From: an uncultured Sphingorhabdus sp.
GTDB taxonomy: Bacteria; Pseudomonadota; Alphaproteobacteria; Sphingomonadales; Sphingomonadaceae
Assembly: GCA_947492905.1 (NCBI GenBank)
Contig: CANLOL010000001.1
Span: forward strand, 288,578 to 352,577
Direction: 5' to 3'
Length of the DNA: 64,000 nucleotides
Part shown: in pieces, positions 30,936 through 40,836 of the stretch
Position numbering within the stretch: the first letter of the stretch is position 1
How the letters are laid out: the number at the start of each line of letters is the position of its first letter
Program-made: the position numbers and the translations under genes
The notes under the pieces: model-generated
Seen by the model: only the letters and a program-made list of their open reading frames with translations
Told to the model about the DNA's origin: nothing
Databases searched by the model: none

Positions 30936-32489
30936 TCACTCCCATTCAATGGTTCCGGGAGGCTTGCTGGTATAATCATAAACCACGCGGTTCACGCCTT
31001 TAACCTCATTCACAATGCGCGTTGCCGTACGCGTTAAGAATGCGGCCTCAAACGGGTAAACATCGGCGGTCATGCCATCTGTGCTGGTAACGGCGCGCAA
31101 TCCGCACACACTGTCGTAAGTGCGATGATCGCCCATAACGCCCACAGTTTTAACAGGCAATAGAACCGCAAAGGCTTGCCAAATTTCATCATAAAGCCCT
31201 GCATTGCGAATTTCCTCAAGATATATAGCATCGGCCTTGCGCAATATATCGCAGCGCTCTTTGGTCACTTCGCCAGGGATACGAATGGCAAGGCCCGGCC
31301 CTGGGAATGGATGGCGTCCGACAAATTGATCGTTAAGGCCAAGCTCGCGTCCTAAATCGCGCACCTCGTCTTTGAATAGCTCGCGCAAAGGCTCGACCAA
31401 TTGCATGTTCATACGTTCAGGCAGGCCGCCCACATTATGGTGCGATTTGATCGTTACGCTCGGCCCGCCGGTAAAAGATACGCTCTCAATCACATCGGGA
31501 TAGAGCGTGCCTTGCGCCAAGAAATCAGCGCCACCAATTTTTTGCGCTTCTTCTTCGAACACATCAATAAATGCCCCGCCGATAAATTTGCGCTTTTTCT
31601 CTGGATCGGAAACGCCGTCCAATCCCGCCATAAAGCGTTCTTCGGCATCGACCACAACCAGCGGAATATTATAATGATCGCGGAATAATGTCTCCACCTG
31701 TTCACGCTCATTCAGACGCAGCAAACCATGATCGACAAAGACGCAAGTAAGCTGATCGCCAATCGCCTCATGGATTAAAATCGCCGCAACGGAAGAATCC
31801 ACCCCGCCCGATAATCCGCATATCACGCGGCCGCTTCCGACCTGCGCGCGAATTTCATCAATCTTAGTCTTGCGAAATTCTGCCATTGTCCAATCACCGG
31901 CGAGGCCGCAGACTTCATGCACGAAATGCGATAATAATTTGCCACCATCGGGCGTATGCACCACCTCAGGGTGGAATTGCATGCCATAATATTGGCGCGC
32001 TTCATCAGCAATTACAGCAAAAGGCGCACCCGAAGATGTTGCCACAACTTCGAACCCATCGGCCATTTGCGTAACTTTATCGCCATGGCTCATCCATACT
32101 TGCTGGCTATCACCCACAGTCCATAGACCATCAAAAAGACGGCAATTTTTATCGATAGAGATTTCCGCACGGCCAAATTCTCCGCCATCGCCAACCGATA
32201 CTTTGCCGCCCAATTGTTCCATCATCACTTGCTGGCCATAGCAAATACCAAAAATAGGCAGGCCGCTGTCAAATATCACCTGTGGAGCGCGGGGCGAGTC
32301 TGCTTCGGTCACCGATGCTGGACCACCCGATAGGATGATGCCTCTGGGCTTGATGCGGTGAAAGGCTTCTTCGGCATTATTGAACGGAGCAATTTCGGAA
32401 TAAACACCCGCTTCGCGCACGCGCCGTGCAATCAATTGGGTGACTTGAGAGCCGAAATCAATGATAAGAATAGAATCGCTTTGTGTCAT
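30936..32489 (-). CDS. guaA: GMP synthase (glutamine-hydrolysing)
   Basis: 517-residue enzyme converting XMP to GMP. The N-terminal glutamine amidotransferase has the nucleophile in GICYGQQVM and the catalytic HPEVVHT pair. The ATP pyrophosphatase domain has the PP-loop [12 protein letters not shown]. The C-terminal dimerisation domain is [18 protein letters not shown]...[14 protein letters not shown], which is the normal end. It stands alone except for the small membrane protein that follows it. Confidence 0.98.
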   Translation of the reverse strand: MTQSDSILIIDFGSQVTQLIARRVREAGVYSEIAPFNNAEEAFHRIKPRGIILSGGPASVTEADSPRAPQVIFDSGLPIFGICYGQQVMMEQLGGKVSVGDGGEFGRAEISIDKNCRLFDGLWTVGDSQQVWMSHGDKVTQMADGFEVVATSSGAPFAVIADEARQYYGMQFHPEVVHTPDGGKLLSHFVHEVCGLAGDWTMAEFRKTKIDEIRAQVGSGRVICGLSGGVDSSVAAILIHEAIGDQLTCVFVDHGLLRLNEREQVETLFRDHYNIPLVVVDAEERFMAGLDGVSDPEKKRKFIGGAFIDVFEEEAQKIGGADFLAQGTLYPDVIESVSFTGGPSVTIKSHHNVGGLPERMNMQLVEPLRELFKDEVRDLGRELGLNDQFVGRHPFPGPGLAIRIPGEVTKERCDILRKADAIYLEEIRNAGLYDEIWQAFAVLLPVKTVGVMGDHRTYDSVCGLRAVTSTDGMTADVYPFEAAFLTRTATRIVNEVKGVNRVVYDYTSKPPGTIEWE

Positions 32490-32895
32490 GATATGCCGTT
32501 AATAGGTGGCGCATCATTAGTCCATAAGCAGAGAGAATTTAGCTGCGGATAATTTACTGAACCGCCAATCATCACAAAATCAAGATCAAGCTCTGCATGC
32601 TATTTTATATGCTATTTTTCGGTAAAAGAATTAGGACGGGTAGCGCGAGACTAGAAGCTACTGACCCGTCCGAAATTCATTGTGGGTGTTTTTGAACTAA
32701 ATGTTTAACAGTGGGTGTTGTTGAACATGTACCACTATGCACCCCTCGTGCCAGTTTAAAAACTGATATAAAAATCAAATAATTATAAGGTTAACAGCGC
32801 ATTTACTGTAACACGCTTGTAAATTTTTCCGACAAATATGATGGACATAAAAAAGGGCGGAGAATTTCCCCGCCCTGATATAGATTTGCTTATTA
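32490..32895. other. 406-base gene-free region with palindrome and short direct repeats
   Basis: The region lies between the guaA start and the M16 peptidase stop. An imperfect palindrome at 32634-32671 pairs GGACGGGT with ACCCGTCC, with an inner TAGC/GCTA. A near-identical 16-mer pair, GTGGGTGTTTTTGAAC at 32682 and GTGGGTGTTGTTGAAC at 32711, is spaced 29 bases apart. The M16 terminator closes the region at 32849-32876. I found no open frame with a ribosome site. The palindrome and repeats may be the scar of a lost insertion element. Confidence 0.5.
32849..32876 (-). terminator. Rho-independent terminator after the M16 peptidase gene
   Basis: On the minus strand an AGGGCGG / CCGCCCT stem (7 bp) with a nine-base loop runs into TTTTTT. 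It lies about 20 bases past the peptidase stop. Confidence 0.88.
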
Positions 32896-35766
32896 TTATT
32901 GAGTTTTTGTTTTTTCGCTAACGATACGAACATTTAGACGATTAGCTTCCGTCAGATATTCCTTGGCAACAGCTTGAACATCAGCAGGCGTGACGGCCAA
33001 CATTAATTTTTCAGCGTTACGTTTGCGGTCTAGGAATTGAGGCTGTCCTTGCGCCCGCGCTGCATAAAATAACCAATCCCCATTTTGGCGTTGGTCTTTT
33101 ACAAGCTCCTCTAATAGAGGTTTACGCGCACGATCAAGCGTATCGGCATCAATGCCTTCATTAATCATCTTTGCCGTAATGACCTTAATGGCATTGCTAA
33201 TCTCGTCCATCTTATCGGGCGCCGCTATGACAGAGGCAGACAAATATCCATAACCATCATGGCGTGTCGATGCCACGCTATTAGCACCTGGTGAATAAGT
33301 AGCACCTAGCTTCTCGCGCACTTCATCCAACAGTAGCAAGCGAAATACCGTTGCTGTTAAATCACGCGCAACATCAGATTGTTGATCTTTGCCATCGGTC
33401 GATGGCCAATAGGAAACATAGAAACCCTGTTCCTCTGTACCTTTATGATAGAGGGTTATTTCATCTTTGCTATCTATCACCTTCGGCGCGACAACAGCTG
33501 GTCCCGCATTGGATGAACGCGATGGCAATGCGCCAAAGCTTTTGGCAATAGCATCAATAGCGGCTTGTTCATCAATATCACCAACGATACCGATTTCAAT
33601 CGGCGCACTTTGACCAATAGGATCCAATACAGCCTCTAAATCACTGGCTTTATAAGCGAGCAATTCTTCGGCACTGCCAACGCCAAAACGTTTATCTCCA
33701 CCGTGCAAAACACGCGGCAATTCAAATTGTAATATAGATTGCGGTAGCGCATCCAATTGTGCTGCAAATGTTGGCACGGCATTTTGCCATACAGTATCAA
33801 TCTCACTGCGATATCCGCCAGCCGTTACATAGGCTGCTAATGTTTTCATTTGCAATTCAAAATCAGCAGGCGTGGTCGTGCTGGTCGAACCAAAGCTATC
33901 GAGCCCAGCCTGTAATCCAAAATTCACAGATTTACCCGCCATTATGCGTTGTAATTCTTCGAAACTATGTTCTTTTAATCCGCCAACCGCTGACATATTG
34001 CTAAGGAATATACCAAGGCTGCCTTTATCTTGAGACAATGATTCCGTTCCGCCACCATAGCGCAAGGAATAGCGAACACGACCTTCTTCAAAGTCGGTCT
34101 TTTTAATATTCAGCTTCACACCATTTGCAAAAGTAATGGTTCTAATGCCTAGATCATCGATCGTGCTGTCCGATGCTATTTTTCCAGTGGCGCCAAAATT
34201 ATCATAGGCAAAAGCCTTGGTTTCAACCACTTCGGGTGGCGTGACCGCTACTTGTTGGCTCGCCCCCAAAACTGCGAAAGCTTCGCTTCGGACATCCGCA
34301 ATGGGTTCTTTTGACGTGACCAATAATGTGCTTGGCGTAGCTTGATATTGTTTTTTGAATTGCTCATTAACAGCATTAACCGTTAATGATGGCTTCAATG
34401 ACTGATATACTTCAAAATCCGTTTGCGGCGTAGCAATAATGGATTTATTATAAATTGTGCCGATAATTTGATTGGCCAATGCCGCATTGCTGCGCGTGTC
34501 GGCTTGTTCAACACGGTTTTTAAAGCGTGTTTCAATATTGGCCAATTGCTGATCTAATTCGGCTTGCGTAAAACCAAATTGAATAGCCCGGCGTAATTCT
34601 TGCTCACCAATAGCCAGAGCCTCTTTCCATTGCCCTTCTTTCGGATTGATTAGCATTGCAGACTGCTCTGTGAGGCCTAAAACTTCATCTACCCTAATCG
34701 CACCACCGTTTATTTTGGCATCGTTAGCAAGAGCTAGTTTTTGAAAACGCTGAGCCATAATACCTGAGGCTAGTAAATTGAGCAGAGCTTTCTTTGTTTT
34801 AGCAAGACTCGTATTCTCTCTTACGAACGGACGATGAATCGCTAACTCCACGGAATCAGCTACAGCCGGATCGGAAAAAGAACCCACTTTTAGCTGCTCA
34901 GGCCCAATGCTACCGCGATTGAGTGGTGCGCCGGGCTCGCCAACGCCTTTCCAATCACCAAATGTTTTTTTAATCTTGGCTTCCATATCGGCCACATCAA
35001 AGTCACCCACCATGACCAATGTTGTTTTTTCAGGACGATAATAGCGGCGATATAGGCTGCGCATAAATTCTGCAGGGGCGTTTTTTAATACTTCTTCGAC
35101 ACCAACTGGAAAGCGGTTGCCGAACGGAGCATCAGGAAAAGAAAGCTGAAATTGATATTTCGCATTGCGGAGAGCAGCAGAATCACGGAATTGACGCTCA
35201 CTGTTAACAACGCCGCGCTCGCGCTCAACTGCCTCATCAGAAATAGTTAGTTCAGATGCTGTTTCGCGCATCAGGAACAAGCTGGTATCCACGGTTTCTT
35301 CATCTGTTTTGGGCAGATCTAACTGATAAACTGTTTCATCAAATGATGTGTAAGCATTTGTATCAGCACCAAAGGAAAGGCCGAGTCTCTCTAATAGCTT
35401 GATCATTTCACCTTCGGGGACATTTTTCGATCCGTTAAAAGCCATATGTTCCAAAAAGTGCGATAGACCGCGTTCTTTTTCTGCTTCGGCAATAGAACCC
35501 AATGCAACATGCATACGAATAGAGGCATTGCCCTTTGGTGTCTCATTTTTCTTAATCGCATATTTCATACCATTAGGCAGCACACCATATTTGATGCTTT
35601 CATCGGGTTTAATATCTGGTGATACTGCACCCCACGCATTGGCTTTTGCAGAAGCCGTTTGCGAAGATTCAACTTGCTGCTCTTGTGCAGATGCATTCGG
35701 CATTGCGACTGCCATTGCCAGCAATGAAATAACCATAAAGCGGCTTTTGTTAAACGTATTTTTCAT
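32896..35766 (-). CDS. M16 family zinc metallopeptidase (two-domain, exported)
   Basis: 956-residue pitrilysin-family protease with a signal peptide ending NASAQE. The inverted zinc motif HxxEH is HFLEH at residues 103-107, and the third ligand lies in the later ERERGVVNSE block. The second half is a degenerate, inactive M16 copy (GVKLNIKKTDFEEGRVRYSLRYGGG and following), as is usual for this family. It should degrade peptides in the periplasm. It diverges from the BlaI gene, and the shared intergenic region contains BlaI-type operators. Confidence 0.94.
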   Translation of the reverse strand: MKNTFNKSRFMVISLLAMAVAMPNASAQEQQVESSQTASAKANAWGAVSPDIKPDESIKYGVLPNGMKYAIKKNETPKGNASIRMHVALGSIAEAEKERGLSHFLEHMAFNGSKNVPEGEMIKLLERLGLSFGADTNAYTSFDETVYQLDLPKTDEETVDTSLFLMRETASELTISDEAVERERGVVNSERQFRDSAALRNAKYQFQLSFPDAPFGNRFPVGVEEVLKNAPAEFMRSLYRRYYRPEKTTLVMVGDFDVADMEAKIKKTFGDWKGVGEPGAPLNRGSIGPEQLKVGSFSDPAVADSVELAIHRPFVRENTSLAKTKKALLNLLASGIMAQRFQKLALANDAKINGGAIRVDEVLGLTEQSAMLINPKEGQWKEALAIGEQELRRAIQFGFTQAELDQQLANIETRFKNRVEQADTRSNAALANQIIGTIYNKSIIATPQTDFEVYQSLKPSLTVNAVNEQFKKQYQATPSTLLVTSKEPIADVRSEAFAVLGASQQVAVTPPEVVETKAFAYDNFGATGKIASDSTIDDLGIRTITFANGVKLNIKKTDFEEGRVRYSLRYGGGTESLSQDKGSLGIFLSNMSAVGGLKEHSFEELQRIMAGKSVNFGLQAGLDSFGSTSTTTPADFELQMKTLAAYVTAGGYRSEIDTVWQNAVPTFAAQLDALPQSILQFELPRVLHGGDKRFGVGSAEELLAYKASDLEAVLDPIGQSAPIEIGIVGDIDEQAAIDAIAKSFGALPSRSSNAGPAVVAPKVIDSKDEITLYHKGTEEQGFYVSYWPSTDGKDQQSDVARDLTATVFRLLLLDEVREKLGATYSPGANSVASTRHDGYGYLSASVIAAPDKMDEISNAIKVITAKMINEGIDADTLDRARKPLLEELVKDQRQNGDWLFYAARAQGQPQFLDRKRNAEKLMLAVTPADVQAVAKEYLTEANRLNVRIVSEKTKTQ

Positions 35767-35929
35767 ATTGAAACCCCAAATTAGCGTGAATAAAATATTC
35801 TGAATATAGATAGCATAAACAGAGGTGTATCAATGTTGAACGGATTTCGACATACGGCAAATCTCATCCGATGAAACACGGATAAAGCCCAAAATCAGGA
35901 CTATGAAAGTGATTTTTAATTTTATTGTT

Positions 35930-35939
35930 TACAAATGTA
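35930..35939 (+). promoter_or_regulatory. BlaI-type operator, TACAnnTGTA (distal)
   Basis: TACAAATGTA matches the TACAnnTGTA consensus of BlaI/MecI operators. It sits 46 bases upstream of blaI and also between blaI and the divergent M16 gene. Confidence 0.6.
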
Positions 35940-35958
35940 GATGGTTATATTATCCATA

Positions 35959-35976
35959 CGACTATAAATGTAGTCG
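35959..35976 (+). promoter_or_regulatory. BlaI-type operator, palindrome (proximal)
   Basis: CGACTATAAATGTAGTCG is an 18-base palindrome with arms CGACTA/TAGTCG. Its core TATAAATGTA is one base away from TACAnnTGTA. It ends 9 bases before the blaI ATG, overlapping the likely promoter and ribosome-site region. That fits autorepression. Confidence 0.7.
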
Positions 35977-35985
35977 GAGTATATT

Positions 35986-36354
35986 ATGAGCGAAAGAATT
36001 AGCGATGCAGAATTGGCCATTATGGAGATATTGTGGGAAGAATCACCATTAACCGCCACAGATATAGCACAGCGCGTTAAGCCGCATAGAGAATGGTCCA
36101 TCACCACGGTAAAAACATTATTATCCAGATTGGTGACGAAAAAAGCGCTTGATAATAAACGCGAAGGTCGGCGATTCCTCTATTCCCCAATAGTAGAGCG
36201 CACAACCTATGTAGACGGCGAATCTCAGCGCTTTGTAGATCGTTTATTTGGCGGAAAATTCATGCCCTTGGTCGCACATTTGGCAGAAAAAGAAAAATTA
36301 AGCCCTGCTGAAATCACCGAAATTGAAAAAATATTAAAGGATCTAAAATCATGA
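35986..36354 (+). CDS. BlaI/MecI-family transcriptional repressor
   Basis: 122-residue winged-helix repressor. The DNA-binding part reads ISDAELAIMEILWEESPLTATDIAQRV...WSITTVKTLLSRLVTKKAL. The hinge RRFLYSPIVER precedes the dimerisation helices. In this family, signal-dependent proteolysis by an M56 partner lifts repression. Two operator-like palindromes precede the gene. Its stop overlaps the M56 gene start by four bases (ATGA). GGAG at 35976-35979 is the ribosome site. Confidence 0.94.
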   Translation: MSERISDAELAIMEILWEESPLTATDIAQRVKPHREWSITTVKTLLSRLVTKKALDNKREGRRFLYSPIVERTTYVDGESQRFVDRLFGGKFMPLVAHLAEKEKLSPAEITEIEKILKDLKS

Positions 36355-38003
36355 TGGAATGGATGATAGATACACTTTTGGCGACCAGCGCTTTGATTAT
36401 GCTGGTATTATTAATTCGCCGACCCGTTGCATCCTATTTCGGCCCGATAATCGCTTATAGCTTATGGATAATCCCCGCCGCGAGATTGTTCATGCCCTAC
36501 CTAACAAAGACGCAACATAGTATCACCTCTGATACTAATTCTGTAATGCAAAATACGGCTAATCATATTGGTAACTCCGATAATTCTTCATCCGTAAATA
36601 TAGCATTAGATAATGCGAATGAAATAACAGCGCTGAGTAATATGAGCGCTCCTAGCTTTGATTATATGCTGCCAATCTTAATGATTTGGAGCAGCGTTGC
36701 TGTAATCATATTTATTTTCCAAATGGGCCGCTATCTATCTTTGCGCGATGAATTGCTCGACAATGCAGACGAAATTGGGACTCAGGAAGGCGTTACATTA
36801 ATTCAAAGCGATATAGTATCGGGCCCATTTGCTTTTGGTATTTTCAAAAAATATATCGCGGTTCCAATGGATTTTAATAAAATCTTTGACCCCGAAATGC
36901 GTGAAATGGCCATTGCGCATGAAATGGCGCATCATCGCTATTTTGATCTCATGATAAATTTGGGTGCATTCATATTCCTATGCCTCACATGGTTTAGCCC
37001 CCTATCATGGTATGCATGGACCAAATTTCGCACCGATCAAGAATCCGCCTGTGATGCGCGCGTCCTAAAAGACGCCGATCAAGAAACCAAACATATTTAT
37101 GGCAAAGCAATAGCGCGCGGTGCTTGCAAAGAAGCTTCGACATTTTTAGCCGCTATGAGCAGCCCCAAAACAATCTTAACACGCCTAAGGAGATTAAAAA
37201 TGCCCCCAATCAGCAAATCACGTTCATTCTTTGGTAGATTATCTATATTGACCGTTACCGCTATTGCATTACCGCTTACCGCGACAACCATACCCATTGC
37301 AGCGCAAGATATAGATTCAGATGATGGTTCATCTCCGACAGTTATTTTAACTTCGCAAACAGATAGTGCTGATAATGTAAAAACTATTAAGATCAAAAGC
37401 GATCGTTTGAACAGTAAAAAGACGAAGATCATCAAAATTAACGATGAAGATAATGACATCCAAACAATCGAAAAAGAAGGCAAGGTTTTTCATATTTCTA
37501 GCGATGGTGAATTATCACAAGAAAAAATTGAAAAAATCATTGAAGATGCTGAAAAGTCAATTGAGGGAGTTGAAACGGTTAAAAGATTTATTGTTGTTAC
37601 AGATGATGATGGTGATATCAAAACATTTGATTTTAAGGGCGATGATACAGAAAAATCACAGAAGTTTTGGTATGAAAATGCCGATGGCTCTGAAATTCAG
37701 ATCGACTCTTCAAAATCATTATCCAATATTAAAACTCTTATTTTGAACAACAAGGATGATATATTAAAATGCTCGCAAAAAAATGACTCTACAGAAGTCT
37801 GTTCCAATTCAAAAATCAGATTAATCATGAAAGATAGTCTCGCTCAAATCTCTAACCTCAAAAAAGAGATACGAGATACTGTTCATAAAACATTACAAGA
37901 AAATGATATTTCCAAAAAAGAGCGCAAAAAAATAATCGAAGAATTAGAACAATCGCTCATAATATTAGATAAAGAATTGGATGCGCTTGAGATAGAATCG
38001 TAA
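36351..38003 (+). CDS. M56 (BlaR1-like) membrane protease with unusual charged sensor tail
   Basis: 550-residue transmembrane protease, the partner of the preceding BlaI. The zinc motif HEXXH is IAHEMAHH, with the third ligand in DQESACDARVL. Membrane helices flank this cytosolic site, and the last one is near ILTVTAIALPLT. After about residue 320 there is no penicillin-binding domain. Instead there are roughly 230 residues rich in Lys, Asp, Glu and Ser. These include weak beta repeats (TIKIKSDRLN, KVFHISSDGEL, DIKTFDFKGDD) and a C-terminal coiled coil. The signal sensed is therefore not obviously a beta-lactam. Confidence 0.9.
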   Translation: MMEWMIDTLLATSALIMLVLLIRRPVASYFGPIIAYSLWIIPAARLFMPYLTKTQHSITSDTNSVMQNTANHIGNSDNSSSVNIALDNANEITALSNMSAPSFDYMLPILMIWSSVAVIIFIFQMGRYLSLRDELLDNADEIGTQEGVTLIQSDIVSGPFAFGIFKKYIAVPMDFNKIFDPEMREMAIAHEMAHHRYFDLMINLGAFIFLCLTWFSPLSWYAWTKFRTDQESACDARVLKDADQETKHIYGKAIARGACKEASTFLAAMSSPKTILTRLRRLKMPPISKSRSFFGRLSILTVTAIALPLTATTIPIAAQDIDSDDGSSPTVILTSQTDSADNVKTIKIKSDRLNSKKTKIIKINDEDNDIQTIEKEGKVFHISSDGELSQEKIEKIIEDAEKSIEGVETVKRFIVVTDDDGDIKTFDFKGDDTEKSQKFWYENADGSEIQIDSSKSLSNIKTLILNNKDDILKCSQKNDSTEVCSNSKIRLIMKDSLAQISNLKKEIRDTVHKTLQENDISKKERKKIIEELEQSLIILDKELDALEIES

Positions 38004-38090
38004 ATAACTGAATATTCAGATATAAGTTTTTTAATATACTCCTTTTTCTTTATCCTTTTTCTTTGATGCCGGTTCGTCCATAAGAGCGTC

Positions 38091-39023
38091 ATGACAGATC
38101 AATGGCCCGATACAATAACCGCTGGCGAGTGCGAGCAACATGAAGCTTTAGTACGCCGCGTGCTAGCCCCTAATCCATCGCCCTATACTTATACGGGAAC
38201 TCAAACTTGGTTGGTCGGTAATAAAGGTGAAATCGCCGTCATTGACCCCGGCCCCAATGGCAGCGGCATGAGCATTGGCGATCCTAAACTTGATCCAAAA
38301 GCGCATAAAGATTTACATGGTGAGGGGCATGTCGATGCAATATTGGCTGCCGCAGGTGATGCCAAAATTACCGCCATTATCTGCACCCACACGCACCGCG
38401 ATCATAGCCCCGCCGCTATCCCGCTCAAAGCTGCAACGGGCGCGCCTATCATTGGATGCGCGCCGCTCATGCTATCCGATGATGGCCCGCGCAGCGACAG
38501 CGCCTTTGATCCCGATTATGCCCCCGACACAATCTTATCCGATGGCGATACAGTGACGGGTGATGGCTGGACGCTAGAGGCTATTGAAACCCCTGGTCAC
38601 ACCAGCAATCATATTTGCTATGCCCTACAAGAAAGCGGCGCTGTTTTCACGGGCGATCATGTCATGAAATGGTCAACATCGGTGGTGTCACCGCCCGATG
38701 GTAATATGAATGATTATATGAACAGCTTGCAAAAGCTTTATGAGCGCGACGATAAAATCTATTATCCAGCGCACGGCCCCGCCGTTACAAAACCCCGCCA
38801 ATTGGTGCGCGGTATGATAGGGCATAGAAAATCGCGCGAGCGCCAAATATTGAAAATCTTAGAGGCAGCGCCGTCCGATATACCCGCCATGGTTGAGCAA
38901 ATGTATAAAGGGCTTGATCCACGCCTAAAAGGTGCTGCGGGACGATCTGTATTGGCGCATCTGATTGATTTAGAAGCGCAAAAGCGCGCCAAAGAAGCCA
39001 ATGACATTTGGTCGCTTGCATAG
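38091..39023 (+). CDS. Metallo-beta-lactamase-fold hydrolase (LACTB2-like)
   Basis: 310-residue hydrolase. The metal-binding motif HxHxDH is CTHTHRDHSPAA at about residues 99-108. Further ligands are in ETPGHTSNHICY, FTGDHVM and PAHGPAV. A C-terminal winged-helix-like part (MVEQMYKGLDPRLKGAAGRSVLAHL) marks the LACTB2-like group, some of which are RNA endonucleases. The substrate is not determined. It has no signal peptide, so it is cytoplasmic. Confidence 0.9.
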   Translation: MTDQWPDTITAGECEQHEALVRRVLAPNPSPYTYTGTQTWLVGNKGEIAVIDPGPNGSGMSIGDPKLDPKAHKDLHGEGHVDAILAAAGDAKITAIICTHTHRDHSPAAIPLKAATGAPIIGCAPLMLSDDGPRSDSAFDPDYAPDTILSDGDTVTGDGWTLEAIETPGHTSNHICYALQESGAVFTGDHVMKWSTSVVSPPDGNMNDYMNSLQKLYERDDKIYYPAHGPAVTKPRQLVRGMIGHRKSRERQILKILEAAPSDIPAMVEQMYKGLDPRLKGAAGRSVLAHLIDLEAQKRAKEANDIWSLA

Positions 39024-39097
39024 AATTTACGCCCGAGCATTGCAAAATACAGGCTGCTTCTGCCATAAGCGGGCAATAATTAAAGGACGATAATATA

Positions 39098-40099
39098 ATG
39101 AACGCACCAATAATCCCAACGGGCCAAGATTTAATCGAAGAAATCAAGCGCCTAAAGCAAGAACGCAATGCTGTAATATTGGGCCATTATTACCAAACCC
39201 CCGATATTCAAGATTTGTCTGATTTTGTTGGGGACTCGCTCGAATTATCCCGCAAAGCCGCCGATACAGATGCTGATGTCATTGCCTTTTGCGGGGTGCG
39301 TTTCATGGCCGAAACCGCGAAAATATTATCGCCTGAAAAAACCGTTATCCTGCCCGATATGAAAGCAGGGTGCAGCCTAGAAGATAGCTGTCCGCCCGAG
39401 AAATTTAAGGCCTTTCGCGAAAAACATCCCGATCATATCGCGCTGACCTATATCAATTGCAGCGCTGAGGTGAAGGCTTTGTCTGATATTATCGTGACCA
39501 GCTCCAGCGCGGAAACCATCATCGAGCAAATCCCGCCTGAACAGAAAATCATCTTTGGCCCTGATCGCCATTTGGGCGGATATATGAGCCGTAAATTTGG
39601 CCGCGAAATGCTGTTATGGCCTGGCGTTTGTATTGTCCATGAAGCTTTTAGCGAGAGTGAATTGCTCAAACTTAAAGCGCAAAATCCAGATGCACCCATT
39701 GCCGCGCATCCCGAATGTCCGCCGCATATTATCGACCATGCCGATATGGTGGGCAGCACGAGCGCTATCCTTAAATATGCCAAGGAAAGCCCTGCGCAGA
39801 CCATGATAATCGCCACTGAACCGCATATCATTCACCAGATGGAAAAAGCTGTCCCTGAAAAGATTTTCATTGGCGCACCGGGCGCGGATGGCAATTGTGC
39901 GTGCAATATCTGTCCCTATATGGCGCTCAATACGCTAGAGAAATTATATGTATCTTTGCGTGATTTATCACCGCAAATTGTGATGGACGAAGATGTGCGC
40001 CTTGCGGCCAAAGTCGCGCTTGACCGTATGCTGGATATGAGCGCGGGCAATAGCGGCGGCACTGACCTTGGCCCCAAAGATTTGGCGCATAGTGGATGA
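39098..40099 (+). CDS. nadA: Quinolinate synthase A
   Basis: 333-residue iron-sulfur enzyme condensing iminoaspartate with dihydroxyacetone phosphate to quinolinate for NAD synthesis. Cluster cysteines are in DMKAGCSLEDSC near residue 92, GVCIVHEAF and CACNICPYM. Typical substrate-binding blocks are VILGHYYQTPDIQDLSDFVGDSLEL, YINCSAEVKALSD and IFGPDRHLGGYM. nadB is not in the window. nadC follows but is separated by about 1.3 kb of accessory material. Confidence 0.97.
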   Translation: MNAPIIPTGQDLIEEIKRLKQERNAVILGHYYQTPDIQDLSDFVGDSLELSRKAADTDADVIAFCGVRFMAETAKILSPEKTVILPDMKAGCSLEDSCPPEKFKAFREKHPDHIALTYINCSAEVKALSDIIVTSSSAETIIEQIPPEQKIIFGPDRHLGGYMSRKFGREMLLWPGVCIVHEAFSESELLKLKAQNPDAPIAAHPECPPHIIDHADMVGSTSAILKYAKESPAQTMIIATEPHIIHQMEKAVPEKIFIGAPGADGNCACNICPYMALNTLEKLYVSLRDLSPQIVMDEDVRLAAKVALDRMLDMSAGNSGGTDLGPKDLAHSG

Positions 40100-40104
40100 C
40101 CTAA

Positions 40105-40611
40105 ATGGCATATGATCCAAGACAACAAAATATAAATATGTTGAAACATACTATTTTTAAAAGTTTTGATTTTACTGGAAGGTCAACAACATTTGAGTTT
40201 TTTCTTTATTATCTTTTCTCTTTATTTGTTCCAGGTATCATACTCTTCCCATTTTTTTTATTTTCACCACAGCATATAATAACAATAGTTAGCGATATAT
40301 TATATATTATGTTTTTGATACCCTTTGCATCATTATTTGTCCGCAGATTGCATGATATTAATATGTCTGGATGGTGGAGTTTGCCTTATTTCTTAGGCTA
40401 TCTGTCCGTAATTATATATAAGTTGTATATAGGAGTGCCCATCAGCAAAACTATCAATATTAATGATGATTATGTTGCCTTCGGATTAGGTATAATACCC
40501 ATAATTTTTTGTTTATATGTAGTTTTTAAAAAGGGGGACTTGGATAGAAATCGTTATGGCGAACCCAATGTCTATGAAGAGACGCCAATTTGGACATTTA
40601 GGTTTCAATAA
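40105..40611 (+). CDS. DUF805 family membrane protein
   Basis: 168-residue membrane protein with about four helices. DUF805 hallmarks are the N-terminal FDFTGRSTTFEFFLYYLF and VRRLHDINMSGWWSLPYF. Its function is unknown. The start at 40105 lies five bases after the nadA stop; ATG 40138 would also keep the domain intact. Codon use is strongly AT-rich compared with nadA. I infer a later insertion between nadA and nadC. Confidence 0.8.
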   Translation: MAYDPRQQNINMLKHTIFKSFDFTGRSTTFEFFLYYLFSLFVPGIILFPFFLFSPQHIITIVSDILYIMFLIPFASLFVRRLHDINMSGWWSLPYFLGYLSVIIYKLYIGVPISKTININDDYVAFGLGIIPIIFCLYVVFKKGDLDRNRYGEPNVYEETPIWTFRFQ

Positions 40612-40652
40612 CTCGACTTGTGACGTCTTCAATATATAATATATACATAAAG

Positions 40653-40680
40653 CATCGTCATGCTGAACTTGTTTCAGTAT
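40653..40680 (+). repeat. 28-base dispersed repeat, first copy
   Basis: CATCGTCATGCTGAACTTGT followed by TTCAGTAT, repeated exactly and in the same orientation at 40936. GTTCAG..CTGAAC-type ends give it weak palindromic character. Confidence 0.8.
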
Positions 40681-40712
40681 GAAAGGCAAATAATGACTCC
40701 CTTCTGATGGTT

Positions 40713-40733
40713 ATCCTGAAATAAATTCAGGAT
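40713..40733 (+). repeat. Palindromic intergenic repeat
   Basis: Stem ATCCTGAA / TTCAGGAT (8 bp) with loop ATAAA, followed by GAC. It resembles a widespread 'CTGAATTTATTTCAGG'-type intergenic palindrome. Confidence 0.7.
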
Positions 40734-40778
40734 GACAATTTTGGGCATTGCAGACTATAAAACATTAAACATTCCGTC

Positions 40779-40799
40779 ACTCCCATGAAAATGGGAGTC
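40779..40799 (+). repeat. Palindromic intergenic repeat
   Basis: Stem ACTCCCAT / ATGGGAGT (8 bp) around a short A-rich loop, preceded by CGTC. It is another member of the dispersed-palindrome cluster here. Confidence 0.65.
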
Positions 40800-40836
40800 T
40801 AGGGTTCAAATAAACATAAGCATAACTGCGCACTGG

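Noticed and set aside
35866-35883. ATCCG...CGGAT inverted repeat upstream of the M16 gene as an operator
   Set aside because: The arms are only five bases and the spacing is common by chance; no second copy is visible.
38091-39023. MBL-fold protein as a beta-lactamase controlled by the nearby BlaI
   Set aside because: It is cytoplasmic and LACTB2-like with a C-terminal winged helix, has no signal peptide, and no BlaI operator precedes it.
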